64,000 nt of DNA, from assembly GCF_000208865.1 (NCBI RefSeq), contig NC_018390.1, positions 847,777 to 911,776 on the forward strand, in the 5' to 3' direction. The position numbers and the translations under genes were made by a program. The notes beneath the pieces were generated by a model that worked only from the letters and a program-made list of their open reading frames with translations, was not told the DNA's origin and did not search any database. How positions within the stretch are numbered: position 1 is the first letter of the stretch; every line of letters starts with the position of its first letter. The DNA comes from Neospora caninum Liverpool. Taxonomy: Eukaryota > Apicomplexa > Conoidasida > Eucoccidiorida > Sarcocystidae. Positions 33,528 through 45,400 of this stretch are shown here, piece after piece.

Positions 33528-36500
33528 TGAATGTGCAAAGATAGATTGGTAGATATACAGGCGTGCACGCATAAGGTATTTGCGTGTGTGTGTGCATAGA
33601 TGGGTACATACACGTGCATGTGTATACATACACGTATATGCTCATATGTTCATATACCTACACGCTATGTATATTTGTAAATGTGGGGATGTAGATTTGT
33701 GTGACTGCAAGCCATTGCCAGGCGCCTAAACACTGGGTGCCCATGCGGAAGAAACTACCACGCGGAGAGAGATCACATGTTCACTGTCCTCCATGTGTTG
33801 TCAATTTGTGTTTTTGTCTTCGTCGTCTGCTGTGCATGCGAACAGAGGCCAAAACGCGACTTCTTGCAGCGATTTTCCGACTCGACACACAGGCTGTAGG
33901 TTCGGAGGTTCCCCGGCGTGCGGCGTGTGCCTTTGTGTGGCCGTTGCCGCCGCTCCTCTCGCTCCTCGCGCGTGCTGCGCTTTCCGTCTCCTTTCTCGGC
34001 GCCAGTGTAAATTCGAGTCGCGGTGGCGACGACGAATGATGCGCTTTCCTGAACGCCAAACCTGTGTCTTTTCTCGTTCCCGTGTTACGCGCAGCTGTGT
34101 GTCTCTGGGTTAGGTCCACATGTGGAAACTGTTACACAGGCGTATATACATCTGCGCATGTTAATGTATATATCTGTAGACTGAGGCAAACAACAGGATC
34201 CCATGGAATGTCTAGAATGGCTGTTCAGTGTTGTTCTTTGTCGTTCGCCTCAATCGCAGGAGACGCGGCGAGAGGAGATGATGCAGCTTGCAGGTAAATC
34301 CGCCGACCCGCTGCTTAGCTAAAAGTGTTGGATTTCAATATCCTACTACATTAAGGTTATTCCACATGGGGTCCCGCCGCTTTTTGTGCTTCCCTTTTCG
34401 CTTCGTTGTTTCCCCTTGCCTCGTTCTCGTCCGTCCTTGCCTCTCGCGTGCGCGTCTCTTTCGATTCGGCGCGGCTTCCCGCCCTTCTCGCCTCTTCGTG
34501 CGGGCCTCCCGTGCGCGTCTCCCTCCGCGTGCGCCTCACCAGCCTCGCACGTTTCTTCCCGAGATCGACACTTTTCCGCTGTTGCTCGTTCCCCACAGAT
34601 GCGCTCGTGGACAGCCCGACTGGCAGTCGCGTCCTCGAAGTCGCCGCCCTGATGCTGGCGCCGGAAACCTTCCAAGTGTTCTTCTCTTCCTGGATGCTTA
34701 AGCGGATTAACCACCTTGCCCAAGGTGAGCTGTTCAAAACGACGCCGCGCGGTCTCTGCCGAGGCGCCCGTAGGTGAAACCCGCAAGACTCCCGGGTGTT
34801 CTCGGCCTTCGCTCCGCCCCGCTTGCGGCGGGGTTTTCTCGGCGTTCCACGGAGAGTGCGTGTCTGCTGGTCCTTCCCTGCGGTTTGCTTAGGTCGCTTC
34901 GGAAATTTCATCCTTCAGAAGTTACTGGCCTCTCCCCTGGTGCAAACCGCGCACGTGCGACAGCTCGTCGGCGGTAAGTGACGGAGAAGACGGAAACGCT
35001 CAGGGGCTGCGACGATCAGTGCTCCGGACTGGGCGTGATGTACTCTCGGAGGCTCCGCAGGCGCGCAGGCAACAGACAACACAGGCCGTGCACAGCGGGT
35101 CTCTCGGAAACCGACGCCGCAACGCAGAGAGAAGGGAGGAACTGGGCGGGGAGGCGGGAAGGCGGTGGATCGCGGAGCATTTGTACAGAGACGCTCTCAA
35201 CTTATCATGTGATAACCGGTCATGGTGTAGCCATGATCGTCATGTTCTGTATGCGCCGGATTTCTGTGCTCTGGCCGAGAAACCCCAGACGCGGTGCATG
35301 AGTGCCTCCTCGGCACCCTCTCTCCGTGGGCTTCAAAACGAAGTCGGCGCGGACTTTGGGGGTTGTCTGTGCTCGCGCGGCGTCGCCTGTGCGGCACGCG
35401 TCCTTCCTCTCTCCCAGCTCTTTTCTGCGGTCCGTGCCCAGCGTCTGTGTGTGTCCCTGAGCTCTCTCTGGTCGCGCGTGTCTTCGCAGCCCTCGACTTC
35501 GACGCCTGCTTGGCTTCCAAGACTCCCGCCGTTCTCTGGCGGCTCTCGGAGGCGTGCCGGCGCGTGCGGGCGTCTCAGGGCGAATTCGCGAAACGGCTAT
35601 TCGCGGCGTTGAACCTCCAGAACCCGAAATACCTCCCGTTTTCCTGGTTCTCCCTCCTCGCACTCGCCCCCCCCGAAGCGCTCTCTCCCTCGCTCTGTTT
35701 CTTCGGCACGCCCGACGACCCTGCGGCTGAAGCTGAAGGCGAGAAGAAGGTGCACACGTTGCGGCATTTGAGCGAGATGATCACCCCGACAGGCGTTTCG
35801 ATTGTCCTCAGTCTCCTGCGGTTCGCTCCAGCTGCGATTCAGCCGCTCATTGCGGGATTCAAAAAATTCGTAAAAATCCTAAAACGAACGTCTGTTTCTG
35901 TCAGGCAGTGGAGAGGCAAAGAGCTTCCACCTCTCTGGGAAGAACGGTGAGGCGAAAGCACTTCGCGGCCATCTTGCCACTCAAACGCATGTGCAGATAT
36001 ACGGGTCGGGCCAAGCCGGGGTGTCCTGGCAGCTTTGCTTCTTCTTTCGTGCACTGCCGGTTGACACACACGTTGACTTGTAAAGTTTCCGTTTTTGGGG
36101 CATGCATAAAACGCCAAGCGCGCTCCGCATGCAGTCGTGACCGCAAGAGACCGTCCCCACCCGCGCAGCCACCCTGCGGAGTCCCTCTCGCCGTCTATAT
36201 TCGTCTAGCCCTCTGTATATATCTATGTACATATCGTACACATCCGTCTGTCTAGTTTTCAGTATATCCATAAAAAAGAGAGATCAGATATATACACATA
36301 CACATATATACATCCATCTATACAAATATATATATATATATATATGTATGTATATATTTAGGTGTGTTCACAGACTTGTAGCAGTGCTTTCGCGCACGCG
36401 TCTCTCGGTCACTCTGGCAGTCGCGTTTTCCTTCCCTGTGTCCAGGCCAGTGATGCTGAGCCTCGCCATCGACGCGCAGGGCTCCCGTCTCTTGGAAGGC

Positions 36501-37547
36501 GTTGTCAAGACAGCTGCCGTCTCGCACAGCGCGGCTCGGCGAGAAGACGAAGGCGATGAGGCGGACGGAGGCCGCAACGCTCCCTTTCCGCCGCAAGCGG
36601 TGCAACAGCTCTTGAAGGCCTTTTGCGGGAACTACGCTCAGGCAGCTTTGCATCCGACGGGGGGATTTGTGGTCACTACTTTCTACGATGCGGCCACGGT
36701 AACTGCACGGGGGAGCAGGCACGAACGCATGCATTCCTGAAAAACAAAGAAAGCACTCACCGCCCTACTGGGAAGCCGAGATAAGACACCTGCGACAGGC
36801 GATCTCGCGTCCAGGACCGTAGTTCGTTTGCCAGCACGCAGTTCTTTTTATCCCCGACCACCTGTGTATATGCGCTAATGTACATATGTATGTGTGGGCG
36901 CGGGTGCGACGATATGGGTGCTTACGCACTCCTTTGTATAACTCTGCACGGATGTGCGCCGCTGCCTGCGTCAGTGTTTTCGCCGACACATGAACCCTGA
37001 TGTGTCTGCAGGCACGTAGCCGTGCGGTATGAGACGTGGATTTCCTCGCAAGGGATGGGTCATGGGTTTCCGGCTTTTGTGTTGGTGCCGTTTGGACCGG
37101 AGATCGGGTTTCTCCCGTTCTTCCTTCGATTCACTCGTCGCGGCCAGCGAAATAGGCAAATTGACGCGGCGAGCCGCGCGGCGACGCGTCGCTATGGCGC
37201 CTGCTTCCCACACATGGATGTTCACTTTGCTGCTTGCGCCAGGTCGACGTGAAGAGGCGCATCGTCCGCGAGTTGTTGGACGTGGAAGAGGAACTGCGCG
37301 AGAAGAACTACGCAGCCTACGTTAAGTGCGAGGTTCACAAATTCAAGCAAAGTGAAGAAGGATGGACAGCTCGCCAGGAGAAAAAGAGCAAAACCAGGGT
37401 ACGGGTGTCTCCCGGGTTCTCGGGCTCTCTTTCGCGTCCGTCGCAGTGTTTTTCCGAGCGAGGTTCGCCTCCCCGTCTCCCCGGAACCTCTCGCGCGCAC
37501 ACATCTGAGTCTGGTGCGCATGCGCGGTGTGTATTTGTGTATCTTTC

Positions 37548-37594
<47 letters not shown>

Positions 37595-40000
37595 GTAGGT
37601 ACGTAAGTGTGTATAAATATACATTTGGATATGATAACGTACAGAGCTTTAGGTGCATCAAAGAAGTTTGTAGCACCCCCGGGCGAGGGCGATCGCATTG
37701 GGTGTGCGCGTGATAGGCCGTCGAAAACGCATGCTCGCGAGGGAAAGTGGCCACGCCGTTTCTGTTTTCCCGCGCCGCCCGTGCGGGCGTGGTGTCTGTG
37801 CGTGCGTTTCGCAGGAGCTTTTCAGGGATTTGCTTGCGGAGGACGAAGGCGTCGAGGCGACGGACGCGACCGTCGCCGAAGAAGCGGAGAACGACGAGCA
37901 GCGGGCTGCCGCCGAAGCCGCTCGGGCCTTCATTGAGGTACGCAAGAGAACGGAAGCAAACTGCAGTGGAAAAGGGAACCGAGGGCCGCTTGTAGTTTCA
38001 GATTAATCCAGTTGTGATAGGCATTTAGCATCCGGCATGGGGAGAGACGGAGGCAGCCGGGGCAGCGCGTGGCGGGCGTCGCCGCTAAGAGGTTCTTTTC
38101 GGACGAAAACGACGCGTTTTCTCTCTGGCAAGCGAGACCGCCTCTGCCGTTCACACAGGCTTGTGTCACTTGCGCTCTCCCTACTTGTATCTCTCTTTGA
38201 GCTCTGCGAGTCTCCATTTCGGCAAGTTCCTTTTTTGTTTTCCTATTCGTTGGCGCTGACTTTCGTTCTCGCTGCACGCCCCCGTTTCCTCTCTGGCATC
38301 TCTGTGCATGTTCGCCTCTCGCTTTTCTCCTCGTCGTCTCGCCTCGGCCAATCTTTGTCCTGTTCTCGCCGTGTACGCGTCCACGTTGTTCGTGATATTT
38401 TTCGCCCTCTGTCTTTTCGCCAGGGAGACGCAGTGGCATCGCAGCTGCTGGGCGTGGAGACCACGAAGGGCGAGAAGAAACGCGAGAAAGGAAAGAAGCG
38501 CCCGCCGCCGTCTGACAGTGACGAGGATGTCTTTGGAGAATCAGGCAGTCCACACAGCGAGTAAGGTTTCCCGCGTTTCATTGTTGTCTCCTGGAGGTTT
38601 TGCACATTCCATGTCGAGCCCACAGATAAGCCTCCTACCAAACGGCCGGCATAGCGCCCTCCCCTCGTCGCCACTGTAGCACACTGAACGTGCATATCGA
38701 TACAGGCATGCATGCATCGATTTGGAGACAGGTGCATTCGTAGATATATGCAGATTGGCGTAGTCCTGCATTTTTGCCACGGCAAGGAAGGAGAAACTGA
38801 ACCATACAATCTGTATCACTAATATCGTACGTGCTCGTAAGTATACAAAGAGGTATGTGTGTATGTATGCACATGCAATTAAATGGGTGTAGAGGTATGC
38901 ACATCTCTCTCCTTTTCGCTGTTCTTTTGCTGTGTAGCCGGTAGTCGCCACGCGAAAAAGCTAGGACGATTTGGCAGTCTCCCCGGTCGAGAGAAAATAC
39001 CCGATTGCCTTTCTGTTTGTATTTGCGCTTTTGCTGGCTTCTTCCTATGCTTGGAGAGCAGAAGCTCTTCCACATGAGCGTCGGCCGGGGAAGCGAGAGA
39101 GACATGCACTTTTGTTTTGTGGTTTTGTTCTGCACAGCGCTCGGCAAGCGACGGCCCCGAACATCAACGAAGGTAAGCGCGACGATTCCGTTCCTTTTCC
39201 TTGCGCGGAGACGACATCGACGCGTTTCTCTCTCCCCTCGTGTCGGCAGCTGCTCTCGCCTCTGTTCGCCGTCGGTGACACCAGGCAGTCTGTCTTTCTA
39301 TCTCGCTTCGAGTCCTGTTCTCCCCCGTTTTTTTTGGCCTCTTTCTGTGTCCGTCGTCTCTTGTTCCGCCGCGTTACTCCCGTTCCCTCTGTCTCCACAG
39401 GCTTCCCTTCCCCTCTGCCAAGCGCTGTCTCTCGTGTGGTGCTGTTGCAGATGGCCGCGGAAAGAAGCATCGCCGCGAGCGAACGAAACGCGACGAGCAG
39501 GGAGAAAAAGAAAAGCGCAAACAACCCAGCAGTGGAGCGCCTGCAGAAGCGTCCGACGCCGCGAAAAGAAAGGAGAAAAAGAGGAAGGACGAAAAGGCGA
39601 ACGCATCCACACACGAAGACAAGACTCTGGAGGCGGCCCTCTTCTTTATCGAAGGAACTCGTTCAGACCTGAGCAAGAGGCAACTGGCGAAGAGAAGGAA
39701 ACTGGAGGTAAAACGCGGATAGCGTTGCATGTCAATGACTAAATATGCGGCCAAAGCACACACGCGCTTGCCCCTACGTGCAGTGTTCCCGTCTCTTGTC
39801 ACGTTCGTGTTTTGCGTCGACTTCTCTCGATGCCCGTTCCCCTCTGTGCGGCAAACCGCGTTGCGTTTTTGCCTTTTCGTGAGCTCTTGTGGGTATCTGT
39901 CTCATTTTTCCCTCCCTCTCGCTTTCCTTGTCCTTCCCGCGGTCGCCGGTTGCAGGCCTCCAAACTTGCCGATGCGGGAGCGTCGGTTGCAGTTCACTGA
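30503..40000 (+). CDS. NOP9: NOP9-type Pumilio-repeat ribosome-assembly protein
   Basis: NOP9 is a nucleolar Pumilio-fold RNA-binding protein needed for small-subunit rRNA processing. Exons: 30503-30946, 31142-31298, 31625-31723, 32170-32233, 32418-32533, 33099-33380, 34273-34293, 34599-34724, 34893-34973, 35490-35889, 36446-36698, 37243-37398, 37815-37937, 38424-38560, 39138-39172, 39451-39707, 39956-40000, giving 931 residues in frame. A basic, acidic N-terminus (MAKSKRRGGRRHK) leads to the family opening YLAHVKQVIDERAF. Pumilio-like repeats follow: HASGSHVLQTLFG, RHSSGSHVFRAVV, DSPTGSRVLEVAAL, GRFGNFILQKLL and DAQGSRLLEGVV. The NOP9 C-terminal signature is VDVKRRIVRELLDVEEEL, and a lysine-rich tail suits nucleolar targeting. 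The start was chosen for its AAGATGG context. The 21-base exon 7 is the weakest point. Confidence 0.8.
33445..33690. repeat. AT/GA/TACA microsatellite cluster in NOP9 intron 6
   Basis: The cluster holds an (AT)n run at about 33489-33508 followed directly by (GA)n at 33509-33527, then a degenerate TATG/TACA-rich stretch. It lies wholly inside the intron after exon 33099-33380. Confidence 0.85.
34317..34363. repeat. 47-base repeat, copy 2, in NOP9 intron 7
   Basis: Identical to 24738-24784, this copy sits 24 bases after the proposed donor of exon 34273-34293. Its composition is AT-rich in a pyrimidine-rich intron, consistent with a short inserted mitochondrial fragment. Confidence 0.9.
36290..36360. 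repeat. (AT)n microsatellite in NOP9 intron 10
   Basis: A TATA/CATA-rich stretch with a pure (AT)n run at about 36325-36345 lies upstream of the exon starting at 36446. Confidence 0.85.
37550..37598. repeat. (AT)n microsatellite in NOP9 intron 12
   Basis: About 22 AT units, interrupted once by AC, lie between exons 37243-37398 and 37815-37937. Confidence 0.9.
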
Positions 40001-41508
40001 ATACGCTTATCCAGGGCGCGCCTCCCCGTCGAGCAGTCTTCCTTCGCCTTTCTCGACGCCTTCCTTCGCCTTTCTCGACGCCTTCCTTCGCCTTTCTCGA
40101 CGCCTTCCTCGCCGCCATCCTTCGCCTTTCTCGACGCCTTCCTTCTCCTTCACTCACTCTCTGTTGTTGGAGCATCTCTGTCATTCTCTATCCTTCCTCG
40201 TTTCTTCTTTCGTCTCATCCTATTTTTCTCTCTTATGCTCTGCCGCCTTGGCTTTCTGCCTTCAATCCGCGTGAGTGCTGGCCTTCATTTCTTTTTGTCT
40301 TCCGCCTCACCGCTTTTTGTTCTCCAGATTCACGTTAGCAGGGGGATCCGGAGGATTCTTTGTTCCCGGTCGCGCCTGTTTCTCCGGCGGAGCCTGTTTC
40401 CTCTCAACGGTTTTGCTCGTGTCTTGGTTGTTTTGCGTTGGCGTACTCTGTTCTTCCTGTCCGTCAATCAACTAAAAGACTCCGTCTTTCTCAACTCTTT
40501 TCTCGGGAAGGCGTGAGACCGTGCAAAAGCGGAGAACGGCAAAGCGGCGATGTCGAAAACAGGCATGAGCGCAGGAGACGGGAAGCAGAGAAAATCAGCG
40601 CGTCAGCGCGGAGAGGGAAGCGAACAACGATAAGGCAACTGGGAAGAAGAGGACAGCGAACCGCTGGAGAAAAAAGCCGTCGAGAGGGCGAGAGACCGGG
40701 AACAGAAAGAGGACGACCGAGGAACCTACCGAGAACAAGAAGCACCGCAGTAGCGAGGGGAGGATATGCGGGGTAAAGGAAGAAGGAAGAGCCACGAGAT
40801 TGCTGAAAGGTCGAAGAAGGGGAGAACAGCACATGCACAGAGAGCGAGAGGGAGAGAGAGTTGCGCAGAGCACTCCTGCACGTCGAGGGCAGGCGCAAGC
40901 GTTGCTGTGTCATTGAGTTTCGGCAATCTGGAAACGTTTTGGTGAGACTGCTCACCGTGACTCGCGCGAGGCCCAGGCAAAATAAACGTAACGAGCAGCG
41001 GCGTGCAAAAGAGGTAGAGTGGACGGCAGCGACGGATAAAAAGAGGACGAAAACGGTGGTGAGCGAAGGAGCCGACGCTTGAAAAGAAAGAAAAAGATGA
41101 AATGTGTCGAAACAAAAGAAAAGGGAACCTCAAGTCGGAGATAAAAGCCGAAACCAGTGTGACTGCGAGACAGCCCACTGTCAAAAAAAGTGACGCGCGC
41201 CGCACGGACTTCCAGGCGCGAAGTGAGAGTCAACGGGGCACAGCGTGCCTTGCTGCTTTTCTCTCTATTCTATTTGCCTTCCCTCTTTCATCTTTTACAA
41301 CGCTTCTCCTTCTATCCGTTCTTCTAGAGCTTCTTCAACCCGCGTTGCATCTCCTTCAACCTGCTTTATCTCCTCCCTTCTTGTCCTCTTTTCCTTTTTT
41401 CGTTTATTACTTTGCTCCCTCCACCTCGTCTCTGCCTTCTCTCCCGTGCCTTCGTGTCCTCGGTCGCGTTGCTCCTCTCTCTTCCATGTCGCTTCTCCCC
41501 GTTACAGT
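40001..41508. other. Spacer between convergent NOP9 and MLH1
   Basis: This 1.5 kb must hold both 3' untranslated regions. It is strongly strand-asymmetric: pyrimidine-rich to about 40500, purine-rich to about 41230, then pyrimidine-rich again. Apart from the minisatellite at its left end I see no gene or RNA feature. Confidence 0.5.
40040..40150. repeat. 21-base minisatellite downstream of NOP9
   Basis: The unit CTTCGCCTTTCTCGACGCCTT is present three to four times with one degenerate copy. It begins about 40 bases after the NOP9 stop, so it is probably inside the 3' untranslated region. Confidence 0.85.
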
Positions 41509-42406
41509 TCAGCACCGCTCGAAGACGCGATAGAGCGCTGGCAGTGAGGCCACAACTCGTACGGTCCCGTCAGAGAAAAACCTGAGAAAACGGAGACAAA
41601 AGGAGAGCCCAGACGCGTGACGGGAGAGGCGCAAGAGGAAACGAATACGAAACGCGGGAACGCTGGAGAACGAGGGAAGATGGAGGGAGAGTCGAACGAA
41701 GCAGGAGATCAACAGGGCGAACCAGCAACCGACCCCGAGAGAGAACAAGAGAGAGAAGAGAAGGAGCAAGAAAGAGAAGAGAGAGAAGAGAAGGAGCAAG
41801 AAAGAGAAGAGAGAGAATGCGGTCGCGCTGCCAATCGAGAGAACACGTAGACGACAGACGAGGTGTTTCTGACCCTTCGCACAACAATGGGGTACGCGTT
41901 TTGGAGGAACGGCGTCACTCTACTGTAGCCAAACAGGTTTGGAGATGTGTGAAAGACGGACTTTCTCGGTACAGCGCATTTCCAGCAGCCTCGCAATGCA
42001 GGCAGGAAATGCAGGGAAAAAATATCTCGCACTTCCGGGCAGACTGCCAAACTTGAATCGGAAGCAGCCGGAGCAGGCGGGACTGACGCGAAGAAGCGCG
42101 CAAACGCCTGGGTAGCACCTCGAAGACAAGACACCTCTTCACTCCAGTCCACCTGCGCAAACGCAACGCGTCGATACAGCGGCGTGGGGAAGCTGAAATG
42201 AAAGCATGCATGCACGCGTGCACATGCATGCGCCTTTAGGCATTGGTATCGATGTACAGGCGCCGCGCATACGCACACAGGTGTAGGCACACACCTATTC
42301 AGTCATCTACTCCTACGGGCTTCACCCACAGACGTGGCGGCACGCCCTGAAGTTTGCAACTCTGCGCACGCATGCGTACACAAACGCACACACGTCTACA
42401 AGTGCT

Positions 42407-42448
<42 letters not shown>

Positions 42449-45400
42449 TGTATGGCACAGTATACGTGGAGATGGGGAGAGGAGTTTGTTTCTTTTGCTG
42501 TGCACCCGTTGTCTGTGGAGGACTCACGTCCAGAGCGAGCTCGAGAAGAAGGGTCGGGAGACTCTGGAGGGGGAAGTAAGTGCCGCACGCCAGAGGCATT
42601 GTCTTGAGGAGCCATGTCTGTTTGGCGATTTCCTGGCCGTCTTCGTCCACCTCTGCTCTCGTGCGTTTCTTCTTCAGTGGCGCGCGCGGCTCCGCAACCA
42701 CGCCGAGACTGAAATAGTCGCAAAGGAGCAAGCGACGGCTGACCAGACGCCTCAGCGCGCGCTCGGCGGTCGCTGCATGCGCCGCCTCAACGCCGTTCCC
42801 ACTGGGCTCTGCGTTCTCGTCAGGCTTGGCAACTCGCTGACGCCGACGGAGAGCCGCGCGGATGAGCTCCGAGAGGACTAACGGCGGACTCAGAACCAGC
42901 GGCGGGAGACGGCCGAGCCGCATCAGAATCGACTGGTACAGAAACGCTGTAGCCCCGACGGGGGGACGACAAAGGCACATGCATACACATGCATACACAT
43001 ACATACACACATATATATATATATATATAAAACGGTGCAAGGAAAAACTTGCGGTTCTCGTTTTCGAGTCTCAGTTTTCCTCTTTGCTCTTCCCGTCTCC
43101 CGCATCTCGTCTCCCTCGTCCTCAAATCTCTATTTCACGTCCTCTCCTGCTTCCCGTCGTTTCCCCTCCGCTCTCTGCCTGATCTGTAGGATGAGCACCT
43201 CTACCAGAGAAACGGGTCCGAGTGTTTCCCTTCTAGCCTCCGTCGCTCCTAAGCGTATTCCCGCTTCGCTGTCTTTGACCTTGTTCTCCACGCAGAACCC
43301 TCCGTGTTTCCTTCTCCCTTCTCGCGTCGTTCTTCGTTCATTCGCCCGTACCTCTCATGACTCTCTGGAGGTCGACGAGGAGCAGAAGATGATTGTGCTG
43401 GAGAAGCGCATGCGTTTCGCTCACTGGTCCCACGAAGACTGCCTGTTGCAGCCAAGCGTCGCGGCCTTCTTCCGCAGCGGCGCCGCCTTCCCGCGCTCGC
43501 TCGCTCAAGCGCGCCGAAACGACGCCCGCGCAGCGGGCCGCCTGGAGCAGCGATTGCACCGAGGAGAGATACAACGCGTCGCTGGGAAAATTGCGCAAGA
43601 CAAACTGATCAAGGGGAGGACGAGAGCGGAAGAACGACGCTTGTGGCTTCACCCCGCTGCATCCGGGAGACGACACAGAGGACCGCGCGACCGGGGCTGT
43701 CTCTCCCTCTCCCGCAGCGTCGGACGCTCTGCGTGGTTCGTCCTGGCACGCGTCGGGTAACGAGAGAGAAGAGGAAGAAGTGGAAGAAGAGGAAGAAGTG
43801 GAAGAAGAGGAAGAAGTGGAAGAAGAGGAAGAAGTGGAAGAAGTGGACGAAGCGGAAGAAGACGAGGAAGAGGAAGAAGAGGAAGAAGAGGAAGAGGAAT
43901 TTGATTTTGGGGTGACGGTGGTTGAGCGCGCAGTGGCGAGGAAGGCGGAGAGCGTTGTCTGGCGAAAATCGGTCCGAACTCGCGCTGGATTCAACAATTT
44001 CTTCGTCGCCACTGGCTGAGAAGACGCGAACGACGAACGAGAGGAAGAACAGCACACGGGGGAAGAGGAGGCGCAAGGAGCGGAGAGGTTGCTCGACGCG
44101 CGATCGTTCGATTGAGCAGTGTCTCGCAGTCTCGCTGATAACTGTCCATCGTCTGCATTTGTTTCTCTCTCTTCGTGTCCTGTCCGAACTCCTCGACTCT
44201 CTCCCTCGCTGTCCACAAACGAACGAGAGATAAAAGAAGAGGAGGAAGAGGAGGAGCAAGGAGAGGGAGACGAAGAAGCGGATGAAGCAGAGTGGTCGTC
44301 GGCCTGCGAAGACGTCCAGGGAACGACAAGCAAGCGTTGAGAGAGCGCTGCAGGCGAACTGGAGGAGGCAGGTGGGCCGTGACTAGATAGGCCTCGCTGA
44401 ACGTCGAAGATCTGCGAGGATGTTTGCGAGCCGAGGCGTTCCTAAAGAAGCAGAAAGACACGAAAACGAAAAGTAAAGAGAACTCCACATGAGCATCCAC
44501 AGCGGATGCACCCATGAAAAACACAAATTGAAAACAGCAACGAAACATAACCGCCACGTTTCTACTAATGCGCACGGCTCACATAGATATGTGCACACAC
44601 AGATACGTACATACATACACTTACATGCATGCATACATACACTTACATGCATGCATACATACACTTACATGCATGCATACATACACTTACATGCATGCAT
44701 ACATACACTTACACGCATACATACATACACTTACATGCATGCATACATACACTTACATGCATGCATACATACACTTACACGCATACATACATACATACAT
44801 ACATACATACATACATACATACATACATAGGTACTTTTATGCACATGCATATATAATTCGAAAGCATATGTGTACAGTTGTGAAGGTGCACAAGCAACAT
44901 GCGCTTCTGTTACTGGTTGAGAGTCCACAGACTCGTGGCTATTGGTTGCGGCATGCATGTGGCGAAAGGGCCTTTTCGACGGACTCGAAAGTGTCTCGAG
45001 AGGTGCGCCGCAACGAAGTCCTCGTAGAGAAGCTGCACGCGTTGTTTCGTCGGATGCACGTTGACATCGACGAGCCACGCCGGCAGCGAGAAAGAGAGGT
45101 ACACCCAAGCCTTTAGGCCGCGGGGCATCAGTTCCTGGTAGACGCCTTCGATGCTTTTTCTGGAGAAAAGGAGACGCAAATGGGAGAAGAGACGCGAGGC
45201 GCTTGAGGGAGACAGGCGCTTGAGGGAGAGAGGCGCTTGATGGAGAGAGACGCTTGAGGGAGAGAGGCGCTTGAGGGAAGAGACCGGAGCGCGCCAAGGC
45301 AGGGAAGAAGAGAGGAGCGAGACTCTCAGAGAACGAAGGGCGAGGAGGGGGAGACAACGACAAAGCGAAATATGGCGAGGACGAGAAGAGAGAGACAAGA

